From positions 868,001-932,000 of the forward strand of contig NW_027488370.1 of NCBI RefSeq assembly GCF_051014445.1: a DNA stretch of 64,000 nt, read 5' to 3'. This DNA comes from Colletes latitarsis (taxonomy: Eukaryota; Arthropoda; Insecta; Hymenoptera; Colletidae). Shown one piece after another: positions 11,241-26,345 of the stretch (position 1 is the first letter of the stretch; every line of letters starts with the position of its first letter). Under the pieces are notes generated by a model. That model had not been told where the DNA came from, ran no database searches, and saw only the letters and a program-made list of their open reading frames with translations. The position numbers and the translations under genes were made by a program.

Positions 11241-14200
11241 ATGTCTCGGGTAGGTCTGGGATTTGTCCTCATCTGGCTCGTACTTTCGCGTTTTTCGCAT
11301 ACTTGTTGGCCAGATCCTGGCCTTTTTCTGGTTTGGATCCCGTAGTAATGCGGTACCACGCCGAAACAGTCAATTAAACCTGGTTCGGATTAATATTTTA
11401 GAGGATAACGCCGGTTATGTCTCGGTTAGGTCTGGGATTTGTCCTCATCTGGCTCGTACTTTCGCGTTTTTTGCATACTTGTTGGCCAGATCCTGGCCTT
11501 TTTCTGCTGTGGATCCCGTAGTAATGAGAGTCCACACCGAAGCAGTCAATTAAACTGATTGCGATTAATATTTTAGAGGACCACGCCGGTTATGTCTCGG
11601 ATAGGTCTGGCATTTGTCCTCATCTGGCTCGTACTTTTGCGTTTTTCGCATACTTGTTGGCCAGATCCTGGCCTTTTTCTGGTTTGGATCCCGTAGTAAC
11701 GCGGTACCACACCGAAACTGTCAATTAAACCTGGTTGCGATTAATATTTTAGAGAATAACGCCGGTTGTGTCTCGGGTAGGTCTGGGATTTGTCCTCATC
11801 TGGCTCGTACTTTCGCGTTTTTCGCATACTTGTTGGCCAGATCCTGGCCTTTTTCTGCTTTGGATCACGTAGTAACGCGGTACCACACCGAAACAGTCAA
11901 TTAAACCTGGCTGCTATTACTATTTTAGAGGATAACGTCGGTTATGTCTGGGTTTGGTTTGGTATTTGCAATCATCTGGCTCATACTTTCGCGTTATTCG
12001 CATACTTGTTGGCCAGATCCTGGGTTTTTTCTGTTTCCGGTCCCGTAGTAATGAGGTTCCACACCGAAACAGTCAATTAAACTGGTTGCGATTAATATTT
12101 TAGAGAATAACGCCGGCTACGTCTTGGGTAGGTCTGGCATTTGTCCTCATCTGGCTCGTACTTTCGCGTTTTTCGCATACTTGTTGGCCAGATCCTGGCC
12201 CTTCTCTGGTTTGGATCAGGTAGTAATGTGGTACCACACTGAAACAGTCAATAGAAGCTGGTTTCGCTTTGTATTTTAGAGGATAACGCTGGTTATGCCT
12301 GGGTTAGTTCTGGTATTTGCAATCATCTGGCTCATACTTTCGTGTTTTTCGCATACTTGTTGGCCAGATCCTGGGTTTTTTCTGTTTTGGGTCCCGTAGT
12401 AATGAGGTTCCACACCGAAACAGTCGATTAAACTGGTTGCGATTAATATTTTAGAGAATAACGCCGGCTACGTCTCGGGTAGGTCTGGGATTTGTCCTCA
12501 TCTGGCTCGTACTTTCGCGTTTTTCGCATAGTTGTTGGCCAGATCCTGACCCTTCTCTGGTTTGGATCACGTAGTAATGTGGTACCACACTGAAACTGTC
12601 AATAGTAGCTGGTTTCGCTTTGTATTTTAGAGGAAAACGCTGGCTATGCCTGGGTTAGTTCTGGTATTTGCAATCATCTGTCTCATACTTTCGCGGTTTT
12701 CGCATACTTGTTGGCCAGATCCTGGCCTTTTCTGCTGTGGATCCCGTAGTAATGAGAGTCCACACCGAAACAGTCAATTAAACTGGTTGCGATTAATATA
12801 TTAGGGGATAACGCCGGTTTTGTCTCGGTTAGGTCTGGCATTTGTCCTCATCTGGCTCGTACTTTCTCGTTTTTCGCATACTTGTTGGACAGATCCTGGC
12901 CTTTTTCTGCTTTGGATCCCGTAGTAATGTGGTTCCACACCGAAACAGTCAATTAAACCTGGTTGCGATTAATATTTTAGAGGATAACGCCGGTTATGTT
13001 TCGGATAGGTCTGGCATTTGTCCTCATCTGGCTCGTACCTTCGCGTTTTTCGCATACTTGTAGGCCAGATCCTGGCCTTTTCTGCTGTGGATCCCGTAGT
13101 AATGAGAGTCCACACCGAAACAGTCAATTAAACTGGTTGCGATTAATATATTAGAGGATAACGCCGGTTTTGTCTCGGTTAGGTCTGGCATTTGTCCTCA
13201 TCTGGCTCGTACTTTCTCGTTTTTCGCATACTTGTTGGACAGATCCTGGCCTTTTTCTGCTTTGGATCCCGTAGTAATGCGAGTCCACACCGAAACAGTC
13301 AATTAAACTGGTTGCGATTAATATTTTAGAGGATAACGCCGGTTATGTCTGGGTTAGGTCTGGTATTTGCCCTCATCTGGCACGTACTTTCGCATTATTC
13401 GCATACTTGTTGGCTAGATCCTGGCCTTTTTCTGGCTTGGGTCCCGTAGTAATGTGGTTCCACACCGAAACAGTCAATTAAACCTGGTTGCGATTAATAT
13501 TTTAGAGGATAACGCCGGTTGTGTCTCGGGTAGGTCTGGGATTTGTCCTCATCTGGCTCGTACTTTCGCGTTTTTCGCATACTTGTTGGCCAGATCCTGG
13601 CCTTTTTCTGCTTTGGATCACGTAGTAACGCGGTACCACACCGAAACAGTCAATTAAACCTGGCTGCGATTACTATTTTAGAGGATAACGTCGGTTATGT
13701 CTGGGTTTGGTTTGGTATTTGCAATCATCTGGGTCATACTTTCGCGTTATTCGCATACTTGTTGGCCAGATCCTGGGTTTTTTCTGTTTCCGGTCCCGTA
13801 GTAATGAGGTTCGACACCGAAACAGTCAATTAAACTGGTTGCGATTAATATTTTAGAGAATAACGCCGGCTACGTCTTGGGTAGGTCTGGCATTTGTCCT
13901 CATCTGGCTCGTACTTTCGCGTTTTTCGCATACTTGTTGGCCAGATCCTGGCCCTTCTCTGGTTTGGATCAGGTAGTAATGTGGTACCACACTGAAACAG
14001 TCAATAGAAGCTGGTTTCGCTTTGTATTTTAGAGGATAACGCTGGTTATGCCTGGGTTAGTTCTGGTATTTGCAATCATCTGGCTCATACTTTCGCGTTT
14101 TTCGCATACTTGTTGGACAGATCCTGGCCTTTTTCTGCTTTGGATCCCGTAGTAATGTGGTTCCACACCGAAACAGTCAATTAAACCTGGTTGCGATTAA

Positions 14201-14944
14201 TATTTTAGAGGATAACGCCGGTTATGTTTCGGATAGGTCTGGCATTGGTCCTCATCTGGCTCGTACTTTCGCGTTTTTCGCATACTTGTTGGCCAGATCC
14301 TGGCCTTTTCTGCTGTGGATCCCGTAGTAATGAGAGTCCACACCGAAACAGTCAATTAAACTGGTTGCGATTAATATATTAGAGGATAACGCCGGTTGTG
14401 TCTCGGTTAGGTCTGGCATTTGTCCTCATCTGGCTCGTACTTTCTCGTTTTTCGCATACTTGTTGGCCAGATCCTGGCCTTTTTCTGGTTTGGATCCCGT
14501 AGTAACGCGGTACCACGCCGAAACAGTCAATTAAACCTGGTTCGGATTAATATTTTAGAGGATAACGCCGGTTATGTCTCGGTTAGGTCTGGGATTTGTC
14601 CTCATCTGGCTCGTACTTTCTCGTTTTTCGCATACTTGTTGGCCAGATCCTGGCCTTTTTCTGGTTTGGATCCCGTAGTAACGCGGTACCACGCCGAAAC
14701 AGTCAATTAAACCTGGTTCGGATTAATATATTAGAGGATAACGCCGGTTATGTCTCGAATAGGTCTGGTATTTGCCCTCATCTGGCACGTACTTTCGCAT
14801 TATTCGCATACTTGTTGGCTAGATCCTGGCCTTTTTCTGGCTTGGGTCCCGTAGTAATGAGGTTCCACACCGAAACAGTCAATTAAACTGGTTGCGATTA
14901 ATATTTTAGAGAATAACGCCGGCTACGTCTTGGGTAGGTCTGGC
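11241..14944 (+). repeat. Shuffled satellite region with 1,753-bp and 350-bp duplications
   Basis: About 11,755-12,365 matches 13,508-14,118 (offset 1,753 bp, ten monomers; GGTTGTGTCTCGGG followed by GGTTTGGTTTGG). About 12,721-12,930 matches 13,071-13,280 (offset 350 bp, a dimer). The monomer types are those used again in the larger units to the right. No non-satellite sequence seen. Confidence 0.78.
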
Positions 14945-17900
14945 ATTTGTCCTCATCTGGCTCGTACTTTCGCGTTTTTCGCATACTTGTTGGCCAGATC
15001 CTGGCCCTTCTCTGGTTTGGATCAGGTAGTAATGTGGTACCACACTGAAACAGTCAATAGAAGCTGGTTCCGCTTAGTATTTTAGAGGATAACGCTGGTT
15101 ATGTCTGGATTAGTTCTGGTATTTGCAATCAACTGGCTCATACATTCGCGTTTTTCGCATACTTGTTGGCCAGATCCTGGGCTTTTTCTGGGTGGATCAC
15201 GTAGTATTGTGGTACCACGCCGAAACAGTCAATTAAACCTGGTTCGAATTAATATTTTAGAGGATAACGCCGGTTATGTCTCGGTTAGGTCTGGGGTTTG
15301 TCCTCATCTGGCTCGTACTTTCGCGTTTTTCGCATACTTGTTGGCCAGATCCTGGGCATTTTCTGGGTTGGATCACGTAGTAATGTGGTACCGCACTGTC
15401 AATAAAAGCTGGTTCCGATTAATAGTTTAGAGGATAAGGCCGGTTATGTCTGGGTTAAGTCTGGTATTTGCCCTCATCTGGCTCGTACTTTCGCATTTTT
15501 CGCATTGTTGTTGGCCAGATCCTGGCCTTTTTCAGATTTGGATCACGTAGTAACACGGTACCACACCGAAACAGTCAATTATACCTGGTTCGGATTAATA
15601 TTATAGAGGATAATGCCGGTTACGTCTCGGTTAGGTCTGGGATTTGTCCTCACATGGCTCGTACATTCGCGTTTTTCGCATACTTGTTGGCCAGATCCTG
15701 GGCTTTTTCTGGGTTGGATCACGTAGTAATGTGGTACCACACTGTCAATAAAAGCTGGCTGCGATTAATATTTTAGAGGATAACGCCGGTTATGTCTCGG
15801 TTAGGTCTGGCATTTGTCCTCATCTGGCTCGTACTTTCGCGTTTTTCGCATACTTGCTGGTCAGATCCTGGATTTTTTCTGTTTTGGATCCCGTAGTAAT
15901 GAGGTTCCACACCGAAACAGTCAATTAAACTGGTTGCGATTAATATTTTAGAGGATAACGCCGGTTATGTCTCGGGTAGGTCTGGGATTAGTCCACATCT
16001 GGCTCGTACTTTCGCGTTTATCGCATACTTGTTGGCCAGATCCTGGCATTTTTCTGGTTTGGATCACGTAGTAATGTGGTACCACACTGAAACAGTCAAT
16101 AGAAGCTGGTTCCGCTTAGTATTTTAGAGGATAACGCTGGTTATGTCTGGATTAGTTCTGGTATTTGCAATCAACTGGCTCATACATTCGCGTTTTTCTC
16201 ATACTTGTTGGCCAGATCCTGGGCTTTTTCTGGTTTGGATCACGTAGTATTGTGGTACCACACCGAAACAGTCAATTAAACCTGGTTGCGATTAATATTT
16301 TAGAGGATAACGCCGGTTATGTCTGGGTTAGGTCTGGTATTTGCCCTCATCTGGCACGTACTTTCGCATTGTTCGTATACTTGGCCAGATCCTGGGCTTT
16401 CTCTGGTTTGGATCACGTAGTAACGCGGTACCTCACCGAAACAGTCAATTAAACCTGGTTGCGATTACTATTTTGGAGGATAACGTCGGTTATGTCTGTG
16501 TTTGGTCTGGTATTTGCAATCATCTGGCTCATTCCTTTGCGTTTTTCGCATAATTGTTGGCCAGATCCTGGCCTTTTTCTGGTTTGGATCCCGTAGTAAT
16601 GTGGTTCCACACCGAAACAGTCAATTAAACCTGGTTGCGATTAATATTTTAGAGGATAACGCCGGTTATGTTTCGGATAGGTCTGGGATTTGTCCTCATC
16701 TGGCTCGTACTTTCGCGTTTTTCGCATACTTGTTGGCCAGATCCTGGCCCTTCTCTGGTTTGGATCAGGTAGTAATGTGGTACCACACTGAAACAGTCAA
16801 TAGAAGCTGGTTTCGCTTTGTATTTTAGAGGATAACGCTGGTTATGCCTGGGTTAGTTCTGGTATTTGCAATCATCTGGCTCATACTTTCGCGTTTTTCG
16901 CATACTTGTTGGCCAGATCCTGGGTTTTTTCTGTTTTGGGTCCCGTAGTAATGAGGTTCCACACCGAAACAGTCAATTAAACTGGTTGCGATTAATATTT
17001 TAGAGAATAACGCCGGCTACGTCTCGGGTAGGTCTGGGATTTGTCCTCATCTGGCTCGTACTTTCGCGTTTTTCGCATACTTGTTGGCCAGATCCTGACC
17101 CTTCTCTGGTTTGGATCACGTATTAATTTGGTACCACACTGAAACAGTCAATAGTAGCTGGTTTCGCTTTGTATTTTAGAGGATAACGCTGGCTATGCCT
17201 GGGTTAGTTCTGGTATTTGCAATCATCTGTCTCATACTTTCGCGGTTTTCGCATACTTGTTGGCCAGATCCTGGCCTTTTCTGCTGTGGATCCCGTAGTA
17301 ATGCGAGTCCACACCGAAACAGTCAATTAAACTGGTTGCGATTAATATTTTAGAGGATAACGCCGGTTATGTCTGTGTTTGGTCTGGTATTTGCAATCAT
17401 CTGGCTCATTCCTTTGCGTTTTTCGCATAATTGTTGGCCAGATCCTGGCCTTTTTCTGGTTTGGATCCCGTAGTAACGCGGTACCACGCCGAAACAGTCA
17501 ATTAAACCTGGTTCGGATTAATATTTTGGAGGATAACGCCGGTTATGTCTCGGTTAGGTCTGGGATTTGTCCTCATCTGGCTCGTACTTTCGCGTTTTTC
17601 GCATACTTGTTGGCCAGATCCTGGCCTTTTTCTGCTGTGGATCCCGTAGTAATGAGAGTCCACACCGAAGCAGTCAATTAAACTGATTGCGATTAATATT
17701 TTAGAGGATAACGCCGGTTATGTCTCGGATAGGTCTGGCATTTGTCCTCATCTGGCTCGTACTTTTGCGTTTTTCGCATACTTGTTGGCCAGATCCTGGC
17801 CTTTTTCTGGTTTGGATCCCGTAGTAACGCGGTACCACACCGAAACAGTCAATTAAACTGGTTGCGATTAATATTTTAGAGAATAACGCCGGCTACGTCT

Positions 17901-20740
17901 TGGGTAGGTCTGGCATTTGTCCTCATCTGGCTCGTACTTTCGCGTTTTTCGCATACTTGTTGGCCAGATCCTGGCCCTTCTCTGGTTTGGATCAGGTAGT
18001 AATGTGGTACCACACTGAAACAGTCAATAGAAGCTGGTTTCGCTTTGTATTTTAGAGGATAACGCTGGTTATGCCTGGGTTAGTTCTGGTATTTGCAATC
18101 ATCTGGCTCATACTTTCGCGTTTTTCGCATACTTGTTGGCCAGATCCTGGGTTTTTTCTGTTTTGGGTCCCGTAGTAATGAGGTTCCACACCGAAACAGT
18201 CAATTAAACTGGTTGCGATTAATATATTAGAGGATAACGCCGGTTTTGTCTCGGTTAGGTCTGGCATTTGTCCTCATCTGGCTCGTACTTTCTCGTTTTT
18301 CGCATACTTGTTGGACAGATCCTGGCCTTTTTCTGCATTGGATCCCGTAGTAATGTGGTTCCACACCGAAACAGTCAGTTAAACCTGGTTGCGATTAATA
18401 TTTTAGAGGATAACGCCGGTTATGTTTCGGATAGGTCTGGCATTTGTCCTCATCTGGCTCGTACTTTCGCGTTTTTCACATACTTGTTGGCCAGATCCTG
18501 GCCTTTTCTGCTGTGGATCCCGTAGTAATGAGGTTCCACACCGAAACAGTCAATTAAACTGGTTGCGATTAATATATTAGAGGATAACGCCGGTTTTGTC
18601 TCGGTTAGGTCTGGCATTTGTCCTCATCTGGCTCGTACTTTCTCGTTTTTCGCATACTTGTTGGACAGATCCTGGCCTTTTTCTGCTGTGGATCCCGTAG
18701 TAATGTGGTTCCACACCGAAACAGTCAGTTAAACCTGGTTGCGATTAATATTTTAGAGGATAACGCCGGTTATGTTTCGGATAGGTCTGGCATTTGTCCT
18801 CATCTGGCTCGTACTTTCGCGTTTTTCACATACTTGTTGGCCAGATCCTGGCCTTTTCTGCTGTGGATCCCGTAGTAATGAGGTTCCACACCGAAACAGT
18901 CAATTAAACTGGTTGCGATTAATATATTAGAGGATAACGCCGGTTTTGTCTCGGTTAGGTCTGGCATTTGTCCTCATCTGGCTCGTACTTTCTCGTTTTT
19001 CGCATACTTGTTGGACAGATCCTGGCCTTTTTCTGCTGTGGATCCCGTAGTAATGAGAGTCCACACCGAAGCAGTCAATTAAACTGATTGCGATTAATAA
19101 TTTAGAGGATAACGCCGGTTATGTCTCGAATAGGTCTGGTATTTGCCCTCATCTGGCACGTACTTTCGCATTATTCGCATACTTGTTGGCTAGATCCTGG
19201 CCTTTTTCTGGCTTGGGTCCCGTAGTAATGTGGTTCCACACCGAAACAGTCAATTAAACCTGGTTGCGATTAATATTTTAGAGGATAACGCCGGTTGTGT
19301 CTCGGGTAGGTCTGGGATTTGTCCTCATCTGGCTCGTACTATCGCGTTTTTCGCATACTTGTTGGCCAGATCCTGGCCTTTTTCTGCTTTGGATCACGTA
19401 GTAACGCGGTACCACACCGAAACAGTCAATTAAACCTGGCTGCGATTACTATTTTAGAGGATAACGTCGGTTATGTCTGGGTTTGGTTTGGTATTTGCAA
19501 TCATCTGGCTCATACTTTCGCGTTATTCTCATACTTGTTGGCCAGATCCTGGGTTTTTTCTGTTTCCGGTCCCGTAGTAATGAGGTTCCACACCGAAACA
19601 GTCAATTAAACTGGTTGCGATTAATATTTTAGAGAATAACGCCGGCTACGTCTTGGGTAGGTCTGGCATTTGTCCTCATCTGGCTCGTACTTTCGCGTTT
19701 TTCGCATACTTGTTGGCCAGATCCTGGCCTTTTCTGCTGTGGATCCCGTAGTAATGGGAGTCCACACCGAAACAGTCAATTTAACTGGTTGCGATTAATA
19801 TATTAGAGGATAACGCCGGTTGTGTCTCGGTTAGGTCTGGCATTTGTCCTCATCTGGCTCGTACTTTCTCGTTTTTCGCATACTTGTTGGCCAGATCCTG
19901 GCCTTTTTCTGGTTTGGATCCCGTAGTAACGCGGTACCACGCCGAAACAGTCAATTAAACCTGGTTCGGATTAATATTTTAGAGGATAACGCCGGTTATG
20001 TCTCGGTTAGGTCTGGGATTTGTCCTCATCTGGCTCGTACTTTCGCGTTTTTCGCATACTTGTTGGACAGATCCTGGCCTTTTTCTGCTGTGGATCCCGT
20101 AGTAATGAGAGTCCACACTGAAGCAGTCAATTAAACTGATTGCGATTAATATTTTAGAGGATAACGCCGGTTATGTCTCGGATCGGTCTGGTATTTGCCC
20201 TCATCTGGCACGTACTTTCGCATTATTCGCATACTTGTTGGCTAGATCCTGGCCTTTTTCTGGCTTGGGTCCCGTAGTAATGTGGTTCCACACCGAAACA
20301 GTCAATTAAACCTGGTTGCGATTAATATTTTAGAGGATAACGCCGGTTGTGTGTCGGGTAGGTCTGGGATTTGTCCTCATCTGGCTCGTACTTTCGCGTT
20401 TTTCGCATACTTGTTGGCCAGATCCTGGCCTTTTTCTGCTTTGGATCACGTAGTAACGCGGTACCACACCGAAACAGTCAATTAAACCTGGCTGCGATTA
20501 CTATTTTAGAGGATAACGTCGGTTATGTCTGGGTTAGTTCTGGTATTTGCAATCATCTGGCTCATACTTTCGCGTTTTTCGCATACTTGTTGGCCAGATC
20601 CTGGGTTTTTTCTGTTTTGGGTCCCGTAGTAATGAGGTTCCACACCGAAACAGTCAATTAAACTGGTTGCGATTAATATATTAGAGGATAACGCCGGTTT
20701 TGTCTCGGTTAGGTCTGGCATTTGTCCTCATCTGGCTCGT
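14945..20740 (+). repeat. Large satellite unit, copy 1 (~5.8 kb)
   Basis: Pairs with 20,740-26,345. The offset starts at 5,775-5,776 bp, becomes 5,779 after a 3-bp deletion near 16,382 in this copy, 5,954 after an extra monomer in copy 2 near 23,100, and 5,604 after a 350-bp dimer duplication in this copy near 18,245-18,944. Monomer order is otherwise the same. Marker: GGATCAGGTAGTAATG at 15,019 and 20,794. Confidence 0.87.
18245..19040 (+). repeat. Dimer duplication (350 bp, a little over two copies)
   Basis: 18,245-18,594 repeats at 18,595-18,944, with the start of a third copy to about 19,040. The order is a CTTTCTCG monomer, then a GTTATGTTTCGG monomer containing TTTTTCACATAC. Copy 1 has TGCATTGGATCC where copy 2 has TGCTGTGGATCC. 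The partner region near 24,222 has only one dimer, so this duplication postdates the larger one or was lost there. Confidence 0.82.
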
Positions 20741-23700
20741 ACTTTCTCGTTTTTCGCATACTTGTTGGCCAGATCCTGGCCCTTCTCTGGTTTGGATCAG
20801 GTAGTAATGTGGTACCACACTGAAACAGTCAATAGAAGCTGGTTCCGCTTAGTATTTTAGAGGATAACGCTGGTTATGTCTGGATTAGTTCTGGTATTTG
20901 CAATCAACTGGCTCATACATTCGCGTTTTTCGCATACTTGTTGGCCAGATCCTGGGCTTTTTCTGGTTTGGATCACGTAGTATTGTGGTACCACGCCGAA
21001 ACAGTCAATTAAACCTGGTTCGAATTAATATTTTAGAGGATAACGCCGGTTATGTCTCGGTTAGGTCTGGGGTTTGTCCTCATCTGGCTCGTACTTTCGC
21101 GTTTTTCGCATACTTGTTGGCCAGATCCTGGGCTTTTTCTGGGTTGGATCACGTAGTAATGTGGTACCGCACTGTCAATAAAAGCTGGTTCCGATTAATA
21201 GTTTAGAGGATAAGGCCGGTTATGTCTGGGTTAAGTCTGGTATTTGCCCTCATCTGGCTCGTACTTTCGCATTTTTCGCATTGTTGTTGGCCAGATCCTG
21301 GCCTTTTTCAGATTTGGATCACGTAGTAACACGGTACCACACCGAAACAGTCAATTATACCTGGTTCGGATTAATATTATAGAGGATAATGCCGGTTACG
21401 TCTCGGTTAGGTCTGGGATTTGTCCTCACATGGCTCGTACATTCGCGTTTTTCGCATACTTGTTGGCCAGATCCTGGGCTTTTTCTGGGTTGGATCACGT
21501 AGTAATGTGGTACCACACTGTCAATAAAAGCTGGCTGCGATTAATATTTTAGAGGATAACGCCGGTTATGTCTGGGTTAGGTCTGGCATTTGTCCTCATC
21601 TGGCTCGTACTTTCGCGTTTTTCGCATACTTGCTGGTCAGATCCTGGATTTTTTCTGTTTTGGATCCCGTAGTAATGAGGTTCCACACCGAAACAGTCAA
21701 TTAAACTGGTTGCGATTAATATTTTAGAGGATAACGCCGGTTATGTCTCGGGTAGGTCTGGGATTAGTCCACATCTGGCTCGTACTTTCGCGTTTATCGC
21801 ATACTTGTTGGCCAGATCCTGGCATTTTTCTGGTTTGGATCACGTAGTAATGTGGTACCACACTGAAACAGTCAATAGAAGCTGGTTCCGCTTAGTATTT
21901 TAGAGGATAACGCTGGTTATGTCTGGATTAGTTCTGGTATTTGCAATCAACTGGCTCATACATTCGCGTTTTTCGCATACTTGTTGGCCAGATCCTGGGC
22001 TTTTTCTGGTTTGGATCACGTAGTATTGTGGTACCACACCGAAACAGTCAATTAAACCTGGTTGCGATTAATATTTTAGAGGATAACGCCGGTTATGTCT
22101 GGGTTAGGTCTGGTATTTGCCCTCATCTGGCACGTACTTTCGCATTGTTCGTATACTTGTTGGCCAGATCCTGGGCTTTCTCTGGTTTGGATCACGTAGT
22201 AACGCGGTACCTCACCGAAACAGTCAATTAAACCTGGTTGCGATTACTATTTTGGAGGATAACGTCGGTTATGTCTGTGTTTGGTCTGGTATTTGCAATC
22301 ATCTGGCTCATTCCTTTGCGTTTTTCGCATAATTGTTGGCCAGATCCTGGCCTTTTTCTGGTTTGGATCCCGTAGTAATGTGGTTCCACACCGAAACAGT
22401 CAATTAAACCTGGTTGCGATTAATATTTTAGAGGATAACGCCGGTTATGTTTCGGATAGGTCTGGGATTTGTCCTCATCTGGCTCGTACTTTCGCGTTTT
22501 TCGCATACTTGTTGGCCAGATCCTGGCCCTTCTCTGGTTTGGATCAGGTAGTAATGTGGTACCACACTGAAACAGTCAATAGAAGCTGGTTTCGCTTTGT
22601 ATTTTAGAGGATAACGCTGGTTATGCCTGGGTTAGTTCTGGTATTTGCAATCATCTGGCTCATACTTTCGCGTTTTTCGCATACTTGTTGGCCAGATCCT
22701 GGGTTTTTTCTGTTTTGGGTCCCGTAGTAATGAGGTTCCACACCGAAACAGTCAATTAAACTGGTTGCGATTAATATTTTAGAGAATAACGCCGGCTACG
22801 TCTCGGGTAGGTCTGGGATTTGTCCTCATCTGGCTCGTACTTTCGCGTTTTTCGCATACTTGTTGGCCAGATCCTGACCCTTCTCTGGTTTGGATCACGT
22901 ATTAATTTGGTACCACACTGAAACAGTCAATAGTAGCTGGTTTCGCTTTGTATTTTAGAGGATAACGCTGGCTATGCCTGGGTTAGTTCTGGTATTTGCA
23001 ATCATCTGTCTCATACTTTCGCGGTTTTCGCATACTTGTTGGCCAGATCCTGGCCTTTTCTGCTGTGGATCCCGTAGTAATGAGAGTCCACACCGAAACA
23101 GTCAATTAAACTGGTTGCGATTAATATATTAGAGGATAACGCCGGTTTTGTCTTGGTTAGGTCTGGCATTTGTCCTCATCTGGCTCGTACTTTCTCGTTT
23201 TTCGCATACTTGTTGGACAGATCCTGGCCTTTTTCTGCTTTGGATCCCGTAGTAATGCGAGTCCACACCGAAACAGTCAATTAAACTGGTTGCGATTAAT
23301 ATTTTAGAGGATAACGCCGGTTATGTCTGTGTTTGGTCTGGTATTTGCAATCATCTGGCTCATTCCTTTGCGTTTTTCGCATAATTGTTGGCCAGATCCT
23401 GGCCTTTTTCTGGTTTGGATCCCGTAGTAACGCGGTACCACGCCGAAACAGTCAATTAAACCTGGTTCGGATTAATATTTTAGAGGATAACGCCGGTTAT
23501 GTCTCGGTTAGGTCTGGGATTTGTCCTCATCTGGCTCGTACTTTCGCGTTTTTCGCATACTTGTTGGCCAGATCCTGGCCTTTTTCTGCTGTGGATCCCG
23601 TAGTAATGAGAGTCCACACCGAAGCAGTCAATTAAACTGATTGCGATTAATATTTTAGAGGATAACGCCGGTTATGTCTCGGATAGGTCTGGCATTTGTC

Positions 23701-26345
23701 CTCATCTGGCTCGTACTTTTGCGTTTTTCGCATACTTGTTGGCCAGATCCTGGCCTTTTTCTGGTTTGGATCCCGTAGTAACGCGGTACCACACCGAAAC
23801 AGTCAATTAAACTGGTTGCGATTAATATTTTAGAGAATAACGCCGGCTACGTCTTGGGTAGGTCTGGCATTTGTCCTCATCTGGCTCGTACTTTCGCGTT
23901 TTTCGCATACTTGTTGGCCAGATCCTGGCCCTTCTCTGGTTTGGATCAGGTAGTAATGTGGTACCACACTGAAACAGTCAATAGAAGCTGGTTTCGCTTT
24001 GTATTTTAGAGGATAACGCTGGTTATGCCTGGGTTAGTTCTGGTATTTGCAATCATCTGGCTCATACTTTCGCGTTTTTCGCATACTTGTTGGCCAGATC
24101 CTGGGTTTTTTCTGTTTTGGGTCCCGTAGTAATGAGGTTCCACACCGAAACAGTCAATTAAACTGGTTGCGATTAATATATTAGAGGATAACGCCGGTTT
24201 TGTCTCGGTTAGGTCTGGCATTTGTCCTCATCTGGCTCGTACTTTCTCGTTTTTCGCATACTTGTTGGACAGATCCTGGCCTTTTTCTGCATTGGATCCC
24301 GTAGTAATGTGGTTCCACACCGAAACAGTCAGTTAAACCTGGTTGCGATTAATATTTTAGAGGATAACGCCGGTTATGTTTCGGATAGGTCTGGCATTTG
24401 TCCTCATCTGGCTCGTACTTTCGCGTTTTTCGCATACTTGTTGGCCAGATCCTGGCCTTTTCTGCTGTGGATCCCGTAGTAATGAGAGTCCACACCGAAA
24501 CAGTCAATTAAACTGGTTGCGATTAATATATTAGAGGATAACGCCGGTTTTGTCTCGGTTAGGTCTGGCATTTGTCCTCATCTGGCTCGTACTTTCTCGT
24601 TTTTCGCATACTTGTTGGACAGATCCTGGCCTTTTTCTGCTGTGGATCCCGTAGTAATGAGAGTCCACACCGAAGCAGTCAATTAAACTGATTGCGATTA
24701 ATATTTTAGAGGATAACGCCGGTTATGTCTCGAATAGGTCTGGTATTTGCCCTCATCTGGCACGTACTTTCGCATTATTCGCATACTTGTTGGCTAGATC
24801 CTGGCCTTTTTCTGGCTTGGGTCCCGTAGTAATGTGGTTCCACACCGAAACAGTCAATTAAACCTGGTTGCGATTAATATTTTAGAGGATAACGCCGGTT
24901 GTGTCTCGGGTAGGTCTGGGATTTGTCCTCATCTGGCTCGTACTTTCGCGTTTTTCGCATACTTGTTGGCCAGATCCTGGCCTTTTTCTGCTTTGGATCA
25001 CGTAGTAACGCGGTACCACACCGAAACAGTCAATTAAACCTGGCTGCGATTACTATTTTAGAGGATAACGTCGGTTATGTCTGGGTTTGGTTTGGTATTT
25101 GCAATCATCTGGCTCATACTTTCGCGTTATTCGCATACTTGTTGGCCAGATCCTGGGTTTTTTCTGTTTCCGGTCCCGTAGTAATGAGGTTCCACACCGA
25201 AACAGTCAATTAAACTGGTTGCGATTAATATTTTAGAGAATAACGCCGGCTACGTCTTGGGTAGGTCTGGCATTTGTCCTCATCTGGCTCGTACTTTCGC
25301 GTTTTTCGCATACTTGTTGGCCAGATCCTGGCCTTTTCTGCTGTGGATCCCGTAGTAATGGGAGTCCACACCGAAACAGTCAATTAAACTGGTTGCGATT
25401 AATATATTAGAGGATAACGCCGGTTGTGTCTCGGTTAGGTCTGGCATTTGTCCTCATCTGGCTCGTACTTTCTCGTTTTTCGCATACTTGTTGGCCAGAT
25501 CCTGGCCTTTTTCTGGTTTGGATCCCGTAGTAACGCGGTACCACGCCGAAACAGACAATTAAACCTGGTTCGGATTAATATTTTAGAGGATAACGCCGGT
25601 TATGTCTCGGTTAGGTCTGGGATTTGTCCTCATCTGGCTCGTACTTTCGCGTTTTTCGCATACTTGTTGGACAGATCCTGGCCTTTTTCTGCTGTGGATC
25701 CCGTAGTAATGAGAGTCCACACTGAAGCAGTCAATTAAACTGATTGCGATTAATATTTTAGAGGATAACGCCGGTTATGTCTCGGATCGGTCTGGTATTT
25801 GCCCTCATCTGGCACGTACTTTCGCATTATTCGCATACTTGTTGGCTAGATCCTGGCCTTTTTCTGGCTTGGGTCCCGTAGTAATGTGGTTCCACACCGA
25901 AACAGTCAATTAAACCTGGTTGCGATTAATATTTTAGAGGATAACGCCGGTTGTGTCTCGGGTAGGTCTGGGATTTGTCCTCATCTGGCTCGTACTTTCG
26001 CGTTTTTCGCATACTTGTTGGCCAGATCCTGGCCTTTTTCTGCTTTGGATCACGTAGTAACGCGGTACCACACCGAAACAGTCAATTAAACCTGGCTGCG
26101 ATTACTATTTTAGAGGATAACGTCGGTGATGTCTGGGTTAGTTCTGGTATTTGCAATCATCTGGCTCATACTTTCGCGTTTTTCGCATACTTGTTGGCCA
26201 GATCCTGGGTTTTTTCTGTTTTGGGTCCCGTAGTAATGAGGTTCCACACCGAAACAGTCAATTAAACTGGTTGCGATTAATATATTAGAGGATAACGCCG
26301 GTTTTGTCTCGGTTAGGTCTGGCATTTGTCCTCATCTGGCTCGTA
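20740..26345 (+). repeat. Large satellite unit, copy 2 (~5.6 kb)
   Basis: Second copy of the unit to its left. Its last ~460 bp (from about 25,883) are also the start of the 5,966-bp repeat, so different duplication events overlap. Within it, about 24,030-26,130 repeats at 26,130-28,235 at an offset of 2,104 bp (12 monomers). Confidence 0.86.

Noticed and set aside
15238..15250. RNA polymerase III B-box-like GGTTCGAATTA (also near 21,015), hinting at a tRNA-derived origin
   Set aside because: It matches the B box only in part, occurs as a rare variant of GGTTGCGATTA, and has no convincing A box at the right distance upstream.
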